A stretch of 64,000 nt of DNA from contig NC_134515.1 of NCBI RefSeq assembly GCF_027942865.1, positions 21,474,227 to 21,538,226 of the forward strand, read 5' to 3'. Below the pieces are notes generated by a model. That model searched no databases. It saw only the letters and a program-made list of their open reading frames with translations, and was not told the origin of the DNA. The position numbers were made by a program, and so were the translations under genes. The DNA is from Odontesthes bonariensis. Lineage: Eukaryota > Chordata > Actinopteri > Atheriniformes > Atherinopsidae. Shown here one piece after another: positions 28,701-41,105 of this stretch (position 1 is the first letter of the stretch; the number at the start of each line of letters is the position of its first letter).

Positions 28701-31700
28701 CTGCACCTCCATAAAAAGCTGCCAAAAAAGTTTTTCTGTGACCTTCAGGTTGGTCCCTGATCTGATACTCTCCTGAAGACGTTTTCTGTATCTAAAATCA
28801 AGTGCAAATGGCAGTTTTCTCTGCCCTATCTTCTTCTACCTTTCTGATTCACTAGCGACCAGCACATTCAGTTTTAGAGCATATGAATGTGTCCATTTCT
28901 TTTTCAGTTTGAATCTTTCGATTGCTTATCTCCCACTTGTTTTTCTCTGTCTCTCGCTCTCGGATGTCTCTGGCATGTAAAAGCTACTGCTTAGCAACAC
29001 TTTCTGCCAGCACATGCGCTAAGCTTTTTCTATCAATAATTAATGGTAGCCCTGGCCTACAGCCATGCCTACACAAAAGCATGCACACGCTCAAGCTAAC
29101 GGACACACGGGCACACACACACACATTCTGATGCATAAAAAGTTTTCTCTTAAAAATGGCAAGTTGACCCCTCTGCTCTACCAAAGCATTGCTGCAGCTG
29201 CATAACTTTGAACTGCCTCCCCACCAGGACAGCATTCACTCATCTTGAAGGGAAGATATCTGCTCTTGTAACAACCATCAAGTTTCTGTGTAGGTACATG
29301 TGTGTGGGTTTGTAGCAAATATGGGGGGAAAAAATAAGAACAAAGAACCGTTAAGTTATGAGCATATTCAAACGGTTATTTAAATAGGAGAACAAGAGGA
29401 ATGTTCTTCTTTTAAAAAGACCATCTGTACGCCAGCACAGTCAAATATATTCACACCCAGACGCTGCTCTAACAACCACAGTCTGATTTGCTGACCACCA
29501 AGCAGCTCAAGTCAGTTGCGGTAATGAGGGAGTGGCCCTAAATGAAGAGGCACCTCGGTGATGCCAAACAGTTCTTTCAGTCCACACCCACATCTGTCTT
29601 TATTGAAAAACAGAGGCTTATCATACTCCATGGAAACAATACAAGCTGCAGGTGATGAAATATCCACACACGTGTTTCTACTAATGAGAAAAATGCCAGC
29701 CCACATCATAGTGGGAGAATTGCCTGCTGCAGCTGCGGGAAAGTGGCAAACATGTCTTGTCCTCTTCACTCAGGGTTGAAAATAAAAAATAAAAAATGCA
29801 CACAAAATCAAAAGGCCACATGGAAATAAATCTCAACAGGGCAAAAAAAATATCAGAGGCAAAAACATAAAAGAGGCAAACAAGACGAGGGAATTCTCAG
29901 ATTGAGAAAGCAGTCGGGCAGTCAGAGGACATAAAAATCCTGAATAGACCAGCAGGGAGAGGCAGCAGAATGAAATGTTTCTTCTCAGTTCTATAGCTGA
30001 ATTGAGATGATAGGAGACAAGGACCTTATCCTCTTGTCCATGTCAGTTGTGAATAAGAGGGATTACTGTTATCAGAACATGCCTCCCACAGACTGGCATT
30101 CCTACTGCTGCCACAGTCCTAATCTTCCACTGACCAAATGTGTAATAAAGTGTCACTCTGGGTGTGGTTAAGCCACCCTGTCCGTCACTTTGACTGCCTG
30201 TGGACATTTTTCTGTCCCATGGAGCATTTACGAACTCTTTATCAACAACAGATCAACAACAATTCTTGAAACTTGTGTCTCTCAGTGGGGGAAATTAAGT
30301 CATGCAAGAGAGCATGTCATCAAAGACTGTCTTTTCTGCTCCATATGTGTCAGTTTGCAGAGCATATGGAACGAATAGGATCAAACGTAATACTATAGCA
30401 ATAAGTCCCACCATCCTGAATGAAGGATACGGTCAAAAGGTTCAATTCTAGCCTCAAGGCAATGGTGTCATGTACAGCATTAAAAAACTAGAGCCTACAC
30501 AGTTTTCTAGATAGCCACACACGCACACACACGCACACACACACACTCTTATCAGTCACATGCCCATCCCTTCTCCCTCAGTAAGAGGAAAAAAGGAAAC
30601 ACAAGTCTGTCACAAATGTTAAAAATGCACTGCCCCTTTAGTTCAGCGGCTGAAAAAGGCAGTTTAACAAAACAAATGGAATGTCAGAGTGAATGAAAGC
30701 CTTTCAGAGAAATAGGGTTTTCCACCCAAACATGCAGGGAGATCAACAGAGTGCAGCAGGTATATGATTCCCGGGTCTCAGCGGGGAAAGGGAAAGAATT
30801 GCTGTGTGTGTGTGTTTGCTGATAAGAACAGTAGTCCCCTGATTTTGTTAGAAAAAGGCTGAAAGTGGACAATCGAGTATGCAGGCCTAGAAAGCTCCAT
30901 CCGGGAAAGGCTGTTCCACAATTAACCAAACCACAACAGATAGCACATCAGCCTGGAGGGGACGAAAAGGAGAGTGGAAAACACTGATGGACAGACAACC
31001 AAAGGAAACATCGAAGTTAAGAATCTGTTGGCATGAGAAAGTGAGCACAAGGAAAAATTAGGAAAAAGAGCTAAAAAAAAAAAAAAAAACTTGACATGAA
31101 CATTCACTTCAAAAATGTTGGCACCAAAAAGTTTTAAAAAACAAAATTTCTGAAGTTCTGTTATTGTTTGAAAGAGGGTTCAAGATAAATAAGAGCTCCA
31201 AAAACAAGCAGCAGGAGTTCTGAAGCCAAGGGAACCATAAATGCTTGCTTTTCCTTAACAGCAGAGCAATATACTCGGCTTAAATGATCAATAACATTGA
31301 GTGAGGTGTCTTCACATAAAAAAGAGAGACCCTGACTGTATGCAGAGTCTTTACAGAGCATGTAACATTATCAGTAGAGTGATATGTAAAAGAGAAGAAA
31401 TGCCAAAGTAAAAATCTCTCAAGTGAGTCTGTGTGCGCCTTTGGCATCAGGTCAGGGCTGGGCAGGAACAGACCAGTGGTGCGGCTGTTATCATTGGGTC
31501 TACAGGGACCAGGTGGCTGGGGAGAGTCAATTAGGCCCAGATTTATGCCTCTCAGCGTGTATATGTGTGTGTTTGTGTGTCCCAACATAAGTTTGGTTCA
31601 CAAATCGCGGCAGTGGTCAAACCGTGACAGAACACTGCCTCTTTGTGGACCTCGCTGGTACTGCAAAGATTTACAGTTGCAATTACAAGATTTATAATTT

Positions 31701-34700
31701 ACAATTAAAGAGGTAAATGAAATACTGTTTTTTGTACCTACCTACCTACTGTTTTATCACATGTAATTTTTTTCTCATCTGGTGTCAATCAGCCCAGTGT
31801 ACTCATTCAAACAGTAAAGTGAGAAGACTGACAAAGATGTGCCAGAGTTGCTATGTTCAGCCAGGTTGACAGCTGACCAAATTGAACAGGAAATACAAGT
31901 GAGAGTGCACCACTACACACACTATACCATGACAACATACATCAGCAGGTGAAGGAGGGATGTACACCCAAATATATTGCACATCCACAGACCATACACA
32001 CATATACAGCTGGTTCAAGGGATTTCACATCTGGACATGGTATGTTAGTCTTTAACGCTACAACAAAGGAAAGAAAGTTCATGCATTCTCACATATCAAC
32101 TGTTCTAATTTCTGCTTACTGAAAGAAAAGTTAACATAGACACAAATTTAAGATCACACCATCAAGAATACGAAGACCCAACATCAACTCTCAGCTATGT
32201 TTTAAGGACAAATATAAGATGGGACAAATTGAAAATGGAGCCATTTAAGATACCAGCTCAAAGTAAACACGCTGGGTCATTAAGAAGAGTGCTTTGGGTG
32301 CAGTAATGAAAAGCAGTTGGGTTGGTTTCCGTTGGAGCTAATCAGAAAAGTAAAAGGGGTGCCCCCTAATAGAAGTAATTGTAAAACTATATCAATGCTG
32401 GCTTGCATTCACCATGACAAGTGCAAGCGTAACACATAAACAAAGGGAGAGGCCTACATTGGAAGTAAGGTTCATCTTGTTGTGCAAAGAATTCCTTCAG
32501 TAAGACCAACTCCACACCAACCACAAAGCGTTGAAAGAATCTAGCTACCAGACAACTTGACAATTAAAAAAAAAAAAAAAAGAAAAAGTTCTCCATCAAC
32601 CCCCATCTCACAGCAGAAGAGACCAGAGGGAAACTAGAGGGAAAAAAAGCAAGATCAACAAACAGCTCTCTTTTCAATCAGGGAGGTCAGAGTGTGTTCG
32701 CTCATTAATCATACATTAATATTCAGACAAACACAGGCTGTTTTTCTACTTTAGGAAAAACAGAACCTTTCTCCCATCTCTCCCTCTCCCTCTGACAGGC
32801 CTCTCAGACCCTGTGTAGCTTACACAGCATGTCTTAAGCTGTCAAATGGTTAAAAATAGCATGACACCCAGTGTGTGTGAACAGGTACTCACCTCTTACA
32901 CACAAAGCGTGGTTGGGTCCCATACATAACACACAGACAGACGTGCACACACACAGCAGCGGCTGAATTAGCATGGGGTGAGACACCCAGACTGCCCTAT
33001 GACAAAATCACCTCAATGGCCATGGGCAGATATCCCGTCAGCCACCGGCAAGCCTGAGAGGGAGTGTTCTCGCGTGAAATGCTAAGCCGATGGGATCCAG
33101 ATGTGTACGCATGTTCACATACACACAAACGCACACGTTTATTTGGACTGGACACAGAGAGTAACGACACAGACACAGAAAAACAAGAACATTATGACAC
33201 AAACAATATGAGAGGCATGCACAGAAATGGAATGCGCACACACACACAAAACACACACACAGATATAGAGGTAGAGAAATTAAAGGCTAAGAAGATTTAG
33301 GAGTTAAAAATAGATAAGGCAGGAGTGAGGAGCTAAAGAGCAGCCTACTGCCAGCCCACATACAGAATACGGATACACCTGTGCAGCAAACAGACTATCA
33401 GGAAAGATGCATACAACAATACATTTGTTTGTTTTTGGATGGGCTGCAACATATTCACTGCTAATTTAATCATTATTCAAATGGCTGCACACAGATCACA
33501 TGCCGTATCTAGAAGAATGCCTGGCAAATGCAAAGAACACCACACAGAAAAGTGGTATATGAACAACGACCTTATGAGCACGTTCGTCCTCAGGAACAGG
33601 CATACATGCACACACACAAGCAGAGCGAGATTGTAAAACTGCATGGCTGAACACAAGCTTAGAGCGCTCCGTATGTTAATCTGGCCCATTGATAAGACCT
33701 GCTGAGCTGCTCTCTGCTCCCACACTCACACATAATACTGACAAATTAACTGGTGCGCACACCGACACAAACACAAGTGCACGGCCAAACGTTCGTGTTG
33801 ATAATCTCATCAATTATCATAGGCAACAAAATAATCTTGAAAAACAGATGGATCCATCAAATCAACAATATTTGAAGAAATATTTACAAAATCTGCATCT
33901 GTATTGAAAATCGCATGTTGTCTGGATGTTTAACTCCACATTCTGAAACATCTTCAGCCACCACAATAACAAGCTGCTTGATTATGTTTTTAACAAAAAA
34001 TATTGTAGATTCTTAGTTCACATACATAACCACCGCCTACTTTGAGATATCGGGGGATACTTTGGGAAACAATAAGGAAGATAAACATACCTCTCTCAAA
34101 TGCATGCTCTCCAGCTGGGCTTCAGCCTCCTGTGCTGCCATCGTTATTATGCCCGACCGCTGACCCTGTCCGCCGTGGCCCTGACTTTGACCCTGAAGCA
34201 TCTCCAACAGCTTCTGAATGCTCTCGTCCCGAGCACCCAGTGTCTGCTTCTGAGAGTCAATTCTCATCTCCATCTCTTCCATGGTCTTCCTCAGCAGGGA
34301 CAGCTCCTTGGCTTGCCGTTCATGCTCCGACTGCAGTTGGAAGAAGTTCTCCTCTGACGGATCCGCTGGAGGAGGTGAGGAAAAGCCGTCACACCCAGGC
34401 ACCTGACAGGGGCTACAGGGCCGAAGGGCACTCGAGCTGGGCGCTCCTCCCGGACCTTGGCTGAGACTGTAGAGCGGCTGATTTGGGCTGTTTCTAATCG
34501 CGGGCTGAAGGGTGTTGGCTGGGCTAAGTCTTTGTGAGGCTACTGCAGTGGTACAACCGTACCCAGGACTGTGAATGATGATGTCAGCTTCCTGTTGCCT
34601 TGGATTATAGGTGTTGGATGGGCTGGCTCTGGGGCTGTTCTTTGGTGCAGGACTGTGCAGGTTATTGGAACTATGTCTGGGGCTGGGGCCAGGGCTGAGC

Positions 34701-37700
34701 CCCCCTCTGAAGTCCTGGTCCATATGGTGTTCTCGATAGGAGTTCCCCTGCTGCCGGTGTTGCCGCAAGCGACTGTTCATCTCTCTGTGAGCTCTCAGTT
34801 CCTCCTGAAGCTCCTGAACTGTTAAGGGAAGTTGCTATAAAGAGAAAGTTCCATTTCATTCAATAATCTCTCACAAAAATCATCAATTTCAAAAGGGAAG
34901 TTTAACAAATGACACAACATAATGTGTCTAAAAATGTGTACTGACACATAAAAACACACCTTGTTTCTTTTGATATCCCCTGGCTGCAGCAGAGAGAGGT
35001 GATGTAGGAAGGGAACGCAAAACATATACAAAACATAAAGCCACATTCAAAAGCAGATAAAAGCCTCTAAAGACCAAACATCATGTAAATGACTTCAATC
35101 TTCTTGGGTTTACCGTTAGGTGAGAGTTACATAGTTTGGCCACAAGGGGGCAAGATTTCTCTTGGAAACAGAGTGAGAACCAGGACGCTGATGGAGGGAG
35201 AAGTACAATGAGTTTGTTTGCAATGAAATGAATATCAAATGGAGGAAAGGGAACGCAAAGTGTAGTAAATTCCACTCGAGAGCTTGAAAATTGCTATTTT
35301 TTTTACAAGTGAACTAAGAAATTCAATAATCTGTATTATCTTCTAAAATCAGGGCCCATATTTATTTCAAATGATAAGGGAAAGCGCTGCAACTAAAGTT
35401 AATGATTAGCTGAAATATTAATTATTCCATGTAATAAAAATGATAAATGAAACTTATTTTGGAATTCAAAATATTATACCCTCATATGACACATTTTCTC
35501 TTGCTTGCTTTAAAAGTTATGTTGAGTGTGGTTCCACGACATGAAATACAAAAGAGTTATGACTCTATGTAAAATGTCAACAAGAGCAAAAATGTACTGT
35601 ACTGTACTGTACTGTTCTGTTCAAATCTCATTTAATAATGTATTTTTAAAGAAAATTGTAATTTGTTGAAACTGATAGCAGCAACTAAAAAAAGTTAAAC
35701 AGGACAACAAAAGGCTAGAAAGGTAAGTGGTACTAAAAAGAAACATGTTGGAGGAACATGTTGGAAACAATTTGGTCAACTGGCAACAGGTTAGTAACTT
35801 GATTCGGTAAAAAAAAAAAAAAGAGCATCTGAGAGAGGCAGAGTCTCTGAGAAATAAAGATGGACAAAGGTTCAGCTTTCTACAAAAAATAAATAAAAAA
35901 TAGCCTACAAATTGTGCAAAAATTACAGAAGAATTTTCCTCAATGTAAAATTGTGAAGACTTTGAATATTTCATCATGTACAGTATCAAAATATCAACAA
36001 AACATTTTAAGAAAGAGACACAGCTGACAAGCAGTACTGGATGCCCCATAATCTTTGGGCCCTCAGGCATCACTGGTTTAATGATTCTGTAATGGAAATC
36101 ACTGCAAGGGCTCAGAAACACTCCAGATATCAATGTCTGGGAGCACGGTTCACCGTGCCTTCCACAAATGCAGGTGAAAGTTCTACCGTGCAAAGAAAAA
36201 GCCACATATGATCATGATCCAGAAACACTGCCATCTTCTCTGGGCCAAAAAACATTTAAAATTGACTGAAGCAAAGCGGAAAACTGTTCTGTTCAAAATT
36301 CTTTTTGTAAAAAGTGAATGCTTGGTCCTCTAAACTAAAGAGGTTTAGTTTAGTTTAGTTTAGTTTAGTTTAGTTTAGTTTATCTTCACATAAAAGTTAA
36401 AACTGTTGTCGGCTTAAATAATGTTATAATAATATTAATAAGTTTGTAGAGATCAACTTATCAATATGTGCATAAAAGAAGAAATTTAAAAGTTGTGACT
36501 AGTGATATTCCAATATATTCATCAATGAAACAACTGATAACCATACACACATGGCATCTTTATGACTGACAAAAATACTTTTTTTAAATGTCATGTATAT
36601 TCTTTTTTTTTTTTTTTTTTTTTTCTGTAGAAAGCTATTACTCATTTTTGCTCAAATAATAGGACTCTTGTGTCCAGAGGGCGGGGAGCACCAAGGAGAC
36701 AGAGTTGAGATGTAGGAGGGAGGCGAAGGCGAACACACATAATCAATGCAACAGCCAGCACTGAATATCAAGTTCGAGTGGGAGGACAATCCTCCGCACA
36801 AACACGTACACGTACACAACCGAGACTGCAGACCAAAATGCATATGTGTACACATACACATTCACACAGCCGGCAAACACCACAAACAAACAGATGGCTG
36901 AGAAGGCAACAACAATCTCTTCGGCTGAGAGAAAAGGTGACATTCCTTATGCTAATTGAAAATGACTCTTGTCAGACTGAACACTTTTTTTTGCCACTGT
37001 GTCACATAAAAGGGTGGAAGGGGTGGGGTGGGGGTGTCATCTATTCTGTAAGATCACCTTATCAGGGACAGAGATGTCTATTATTTCAGAATCTTACTAA
37101 TTGGATTCTAAACATTGTGAGACGCAATAAGGTTAAGCAACAAAACGTGGAAACTGTATAATAAGCTGCCTATTCTGTGTTTTGAACAACTCCAAGACTC
37201 TGTGTGTGGATGACAGAAAGAAAGAGAGAGTTCCATGTTTAATGACAATATCTGCTGGGAATAGTAAAGCTGACAATATACACTGATGTGAAGAAACAAA
37301 TGGTAAAATTATGTGGAGCAACTGACTGAATGACTACAGATGCTAAAAAGGTGTACGTTAGCTTCTTTTCTGTGTGAACTTTCTAAGCTTGCTGGAAACT
37401 GGACAGATTGTGTGACTAAAAATGCAGAGGAGTGATCAAGGACAACTGAGCTCAGTATTGTTCAGAGAAAAAAAAAAAAAAAAAACTGTTAATCAGCAGT
37501 CCTTAAATATTCCTGTGGCAGGCTTACTGTATGAGAGTGAAAAGGATGTTGCATAACTTTGGCATCTAATCGCTTCCGTTTAAGTTTTCAAATCTTTTGT
37601 CATTTATCGTTTTTGGTTTTGAAACATTTGCGCATGTGTCACAGTGTCCTCTCACTGCATGACAATGTGAGATGAAAAAGCTATAAATACAAATGCAGAG

Positions 37701-39289
37701 GTGGCTACTTGGTCACGATGGGAGGGCGCAGATATGATTAAAGTTTTTGCATGCTTGTGTGACAAAGGAACTCAAATTCAACAACACAAGCTTCTCCAAT
37801 GGCATGAAATATTTTCGGAGATATTTTTTCATATAAATGATGGTGTGGATTTCAAATAAATCATGGACAGCAAAAAATCTAGTGATAATACGAGACAACA
37901 CAGACATGCAAGGAAGTAAAACGATTCACAGACAAATGGAAAAACAGAGGGCTGACAAGATAAAAACCGGAGGAAAGATAAACAGATAACAGATACTACA
38001 CAGTGGCCATGCAGACAGATGGATAACACCTCAGACTGAGTGAGACAGAAGCTGAGGAGAGACTGGTCACCATTCTTTCATGAGTAACTGTGAGCTTTTT
38101 CAGAATCTGGCAAACACCTTGAGTAGATGCCACCAGTGTACGTTCCCATGGAAACACATGGAGCCTGGCAAACATTATTACGAATAATCTGCACAGAAGC
38201 CTGTCAATGCAACCTTGACGATGAGAAGAAGTGGCATAATGAGAGAAGTATGATGTTCAGGGGAGATGGGTGGGTCAACTTAAAACATGTGTTTGCAACA
38301 TGTGATTCGACAAAGTGATCATCGTATCATCTCCAAAAAGAAAGACCTGTAATGTTCAGGTGTTTCGAATTTCAATAACTGAAACAGTAGATAGTAAAAT
38401 TTGAAATATCTTTGCTGAAACATTTGTCAGGTTTTCTTACCTGTAAATCCTCTTGGTTCCCCCTGTACTGGTCCTTCACAACCGAGGTCCTTACTCCCTC
38501 CTCACGCCTGACCCCCTTGTCTCTCTTTACATCTGGGCTCCAGAAGTTGACACTGTTCATGCTGTGGCCTGTCTTTCCATCCCTCCCTCCATCTAGTTCT
38601 CTCCGGAGGGTGTTATTCTCCCTCTGCAGCTCCTTCAGCTGAACCTGGAGATCATAGGACGAAGCCTCTCCCCGCCCGGCCAAATCCGGTGTCTGTGTAT
38701 TTCTTCCAGATTGACGCCGTAGACTAGAAGTCCCTACGGAAAGCATAGTTTGGTCTCCACAAGGGTCTGACATGTGATGCATCCCGGAGGATGTGATGTT
38801 TGGGCTGCTTCCCGTGGCTGTTGTCCGGCCTGTGTAGGAGGAGCGGCTGGTACTCCGTCCTAACGTCATAGTGCCTTTGGGGTACCCACCAGAGGGTTCC
38901 AAGGTCTCTCGCTCATTGGGATACATGGTGCCGGAAGTGGCATAGGCAGCACTCAAAGACTGTATGTTCTCCATGGAGAGGGTTTTACCACCTGGAGCTG
39001 TTGCAGAGCCGTGAGTTGAGCCTTTTCCTGCTGTTGTACCACCTTTGATTTTTGACACTGACCCTTGGGTCCCTGTAAGTTTAGATGTCGGTGCAGGCCC
39101 ACCCCCTGACACAGAGCCTGGCTCAAGCCCTGAGCGGGACCCTGGTGCTGAGTTTACAGCCTGTTTGCCTTTGCCCTTAGGGGACCTTGAGAAGCGTGAA
39201 TGAGATGTGCTGCCATCAGTGTGCCCAGTGCTCTTTGGGCCAGCAGGCAGCTTACCGTGTGAGGGCTTGGCTCTTATGTTTAAAGGCAT
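7535..39289 (-). CDS. erc2: ERC/ELKS/CAST family active-zone protein, ERC2-like (3' part outside window)
   Basis: This gene encodes a cytomatrix scaffold of the presynaptic active zone. Family members bind liprin-alpha, RIM and bassoon through coiled coils. Six exons join in phase 0: 39289-38441 (residues 1-283), 34834-34091 (284-531), 28509-28435 (532-556), 26324-26169 (557-608), 22889-22722 (609-664) and 7702-7535 (665-720). All have GT-AG borders. Diagnostic blocks are GKTLSMENIQSL (101-112), TATGSSPNI, LQVQLKELQREN (214-225), ERQAKELSLLRKTMEEMEMR, SLERNIRDLEDE, VEVYKSHCKFMKTK and KQHIEVLKESLSAKEQR. Exons 3-6 fit ERC2 better than ERC1, for example ELHRRNQ and IEQLKQEL. The chosen ATG opens an unusual N-terminus rich in Ser, Gly and Pro. 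The remaining coiled coil and the C-terminus lie left of base 7535. The ERC2 assignment over another ERC paralogue is about 75% sure. Confidence 0.93.
7703..16464. other. erc2 intron 5, left part, no gene seen
   Basis: No supported exon or RNA gene. Low-complexity tracts are the main visible structure. A weak reverse-transcriptase-like fragment may lie on the minus strand at 15083-15280 (NMVRSKIKPLQVLQRP), but it is too degraded to annotate. Confidence 0.5.
10945..11003. repeat. Poly-T run and G14 run
   Basis: About 21 T bases at 10945-10965 are followed 24 bases later by an uninterrupted run of 14 G bases at 10990-11003. This is a simple-sequence tract with no coding content. The long G run is prone to slippage and to four-stranded folding. 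Confidence 0.85.
16465..16633 (+). repeat. SINE relic
   Basis: The order GGAAGGTCGGTGAATCAGAT, then TATTCATGGGCAAGACACTA, then a 3' end TAGTTCATTTACCATTTA follows the body and tail of a frequent tRNA-derived fish SINE. The pol III head is degraded or absent, so this is a truncated copy. Confidence 0.6.
16966..16995. other. Perfect 13-bp inverted repeat with 4-base loop
   Basis: TGTGGGTATGAAT (16966-16978) and its exact reverse complement (16983-16995) flank the loop TATG. It lies 43 bp outside the composite transposon to its right. No gene or terminator role can be assigned. Confidence 0.8.
17039..18123. mobile_element. DNA transposon with terminal inverted repeats, non-autonomous
   Basis: The left end reads CAGTGGATCTACATG and then TTAATTCGATTATAG. 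The right end, read on the minus strand, is CAGTGGGGTTACATG and then ATAATCGGATTAAGG. These are imperfect terminal inverted repeats of at least 40 bp. ATT occurs directly outside both ends and may be a 3-bp target duplication. The interior has a short frame (MANEEQDEATSLYILF at about 17270) but no intact transposase. The superfamily is open; a 3-bp duplication would suit PIF/Harbinger. The element is interrupted by a second one at 17610-18060. Confidence 0.6.
17610..18060. mobile_element. TTAA-type MITE (piggyBac-like) nested in the element above
   Basis: The element is bounded by TTAA on both sides (17610-17613 and 18057-18060). The left terminus is TTAACTCTTTCGGTGCCATT. The right terminus on the minus strand is TTAACTCATTGGCTGCCAGC. 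The shared ends, the TTAA duplication and the 451-bp length without an ORF fit a piggyBac-derived MITE. Confidence 0.7.
18124..22721. other. erc2 intron 5, right part, no gene seen
   Basis: Only short simple repeats are visible, such as (AC)n near 20270-20282. No exon with conserved content was recognised on either strand. Confidence 0.5.
22722..22889 (-). CDS. erc2: erc2 coding exon 5
   Basis: A 56-codon exon, residues 609-664, from IEQLKQELTRKESEMQ through NQNSDSKQHIEVLKES to NTLQTE. The donor is GTAAGA. The acceptor ACTGTCAG is preceded by a long (TG)n tract instead of a normal pyrimidine tract. Confidence 0.95.
22897..22921. repeat. (CA)n / (TG)n tract at an erc2 splice acceptor
   Basis: About 12 uninterrupted AC units on the plus strand, read as (TG)n in the erc2 transcript. 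The tract ends about 7 bases before the acceptor AG of exon 5. Confidence 0.9.
24919..25245 (-). repeat. Teleost LINE-derived 3'-end repeat
   Basis: The segment contains TTTTATTCATATAGCACCAA near 24931. Further on it has AGTGGAGAGGAAAACTCCCT and AACCTCCAGCAGAACCAGAC near 25170-25230. This combination is a frequent dispersed fish repeat related to the 3' ends of non-LTR elements. No coding remnant is visible. Confidence 0.55.
26169..26324 (-). CDS. erc2: erc2 coding exon 4
   Basis: A 52-codon exon, residues 557-608, starting DTKISSLERNIRDLEDE and ending YKSHCKFMKTK. The acceptor is GTGCAG and the donor GTAGAA. Heptad-like coiled coil with no stops. Confidence 0.95.
27033..27053. repeat. (AC)n microsatellite
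   Basis: An uninterrupted AC dinucleotide tract of about ten units in the intron between erc2 exons 3 and 4. Confidence 0.85.
28435..28509 (-). CDS. erc2: erc2 coding exon 3
   Basis: A 25-codon exon, residues 532-556, beginning ELHRRNQPQADPAKTR and ending VIDMK. The acceptor is CCCAG and the donor GTAGGA. It matches the ERC2 coiled-coil segment almost residue for residue. Confidence 0.95.
28510..34090. other. erc2 intron 2, no gene seen
   Basis: Several CA-rich patches (29104-29124, 30521-30545, 33237-33262). No supported coding exon or RNA gene. Confidence 0.5.
34091..34834 (-). CDS. erc2: erc2 coding exon 2 with Ser-Pro-rich insert
   Basis: Residues 284-531; acceptor TATAG and donor GTATGT. 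It opens with coiled coil (LTVQELQEELRAHREMN). About 130 residues (313-442) rich in Ser, Pro, Gly and Asn follow. The strongly conserved ERC block SEENFFQLQSEHERQAKEL then leads into QKQTLGARDESIQKLLEMLQ, a short Gly/Gln linker and HLRE. Human ERC2 has only about 15 residues where the insert sits. The linker after EMLQ is shorter and more diverged than in mammals. Confidence 0.93.
35594..35614. repeat. (TACTG)n short tandem repeat
   Basis: Four consecutive TACTG units followed by a degenerate TTCTG unit, in erc2 intron 1. Confidence 0.8.
36344..36382. repeat. (TTTAG)n pentanucleotide microsatellite
   Basis: Seven perfect TTTAG units and a partial eighth in erc2 intron 1. Confidence 0.9.
38441..39289 (-). 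CDS. erc2: erc2 coding exon 1
   Basis: Residues 1-283. The first 100 residues are low-complexity (Ser, Gly, Lys, Thr) and differ from the mammalian MYGSAR-type start. Conserved ERC sequence starts at residue 101 with GKTLSMENIQSLSAAYATSG. It runs through MTLGRSTSRS, the coiled-coil start YDLQVQLKELQREN, and SMNSVNFWSPDVK. The exon ends CAG|GTAAGA after EDLQ. No in-frame ATG is supported upstream. A possible acceptor (AACAG) at 39323-39327 suggests a short 5' UTR piece joined to upstream exons. Confidence 0.92.
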
Positions 39290-41081
39290 TGTTATTTGAC
39301 AAAATATGACATTGAGAAGAAACTGTTCAAGTTGGAAAAATGTTTGTATCCCTTTTTGGAAGAAGCACGAATACTAAAAGAAAAGGCCACTTCTCAGCCT
39401 CTCAGTTTTTACCTGTCCATCCCTGCATGTGTAGGACTTGAGTCTTATTTAGTACGTTTAGAAGAAAATGGCCGTGACTGTTGGCAGCAGGGATCTCAGA
39501 CACATAGGCCAGAGGTCTTGTGATTTTTGCTACAAAGCAGGTCATCATGAATTCTAAACCGGAAAAGGTAAGACAAATATTGACACTAATCATAATACAA
39601 AAAGAATCAGGAATTAAAAAAGTAATAGAAAAAAATGACAGATAATTGCAACTTTGTATGCTTCAAGCAAACACAAACACTTCCCACAGAACTTTTAATT
39701 TTATGAGAAGCTCATCACAGTTCCCAAATGTTAAAAGTTGCTCAAACACAAACAGGAGTACAAGAATCTTGAAGAAATAGTCTCTACTTTTCCTTATTGC
39801 TCCTCAGCGAGACTAGACAAAGAGAATGAACAAGACTGTGAATCCTCAGAAGGAGGCTGGAAGCCACTGATCTTCTGAACAACTTCTGCAAAACTTGGTG
39901 ATCAAGGGTTTTGAGAGTTTTTGGAGGACAGGAAATTGACATCTAACTTAACCACCAGACTATAGATTGGTGGTGGTACATAGAATACTACAATCCACTA
40001 CATACACACATACCCACTGTGTTTAAAACATGGCCACAGTCACCACATTAGAGTGGTGTGTCCATTTCAGCACCATGGACAGCACTAAATATAATCGTTG
40101 AAAAGTGCATGGTCTTGAATCCCTACTCAGGCTTGAAGAAGGGGGGGGCAACAATGTGCAATTTGCTATGACTTGAAACAGCAGGGGGAATTGGAAGACC
40201 ATTCCTCATTATCTACTGTCCCTTAGGGGCAACTTAAAATTTACAGTCAAACTTTGCCATGCTGTAGACATACCTGAGGCTTCAACTAAAAATAGAGGAC
40301 AAAAATAGGCATTTAGGATTGAGGCTATATTCTACTTAGTATAACATGTTAGTACTGTGCCTACATTACAATAAATCACACATATAACATGGCGTTTCTG
40401 GGTCATATTCAGTGGTGTTATGGATGCTAGTTGGATTTGATATGGAAAAAAAGCCATCCAATATTAAAAATATCCTCAGGGAATCAAAGTAAACATAGCC
40501 CAGTCCATGATGGACCAGATATTGGGGTCTGTCTGCAAAGCAGAGGCAAATCCAAATCATAATCCCTCCTCTAATCTAAGAGGATTGGGTGCTGGGAGTC
40601 ACTGCACGGGATGGCACTGACAGATTGGTGAAGTCTGCTTGTCACTCATAACGTAGCTGTCAATCCCTTATCCATTATTGTTTGAGACGATAAGTTGAGC
40701 CTCCCGTGCAGACAAGGGAACCACCAATTGCGTTAATAATTAAATTGCACGTTGTTGGACCTTGTTGGAATAGTACAATTTAATCGTATGACAAGCTCGT
40801 GGTGTAGAGATGTAGACTGTTTTAAACACACGAATAGCACAAATATCAGATGGTGCTATTAAATATTTGTCTACATAATTCGCATTAAGATGGAGGTATC
40901 CTCAATCAACAGTCCATTTCAATGGGCACTCGCTAAGTTTGCGCAGCTGTGTACTCTCTCGTGTCAAACCGCGGTGACAGAGCGAAAAGATGGACAGAAA
41001 AAAAAGAGGACTAATGGGAGTGCTCAAAAATGAATGCTTGTTTCACTTCATTTAGGTCCACCAGCGCCTGCCTGCACTTAC

Positions 41082-41105
41082 TTTGGAGTTGAGAACCAGC
41101 TGTTG
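41082..41105 (-). other. erc2: Candidate 24-nt microexon in erc2 5' region
   Basis: A strong acceptor with pyrimidine tract (CTTTTCTCTCTGCAG) and a consensus donor (GTAAGTGC) enclose exactly 24 bases. The segment lies between the candidate UTR exon and the start-codon exon of erc2. There is no coding homology. It is offered as a possible non-coding exon. Confidence 0.25.
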
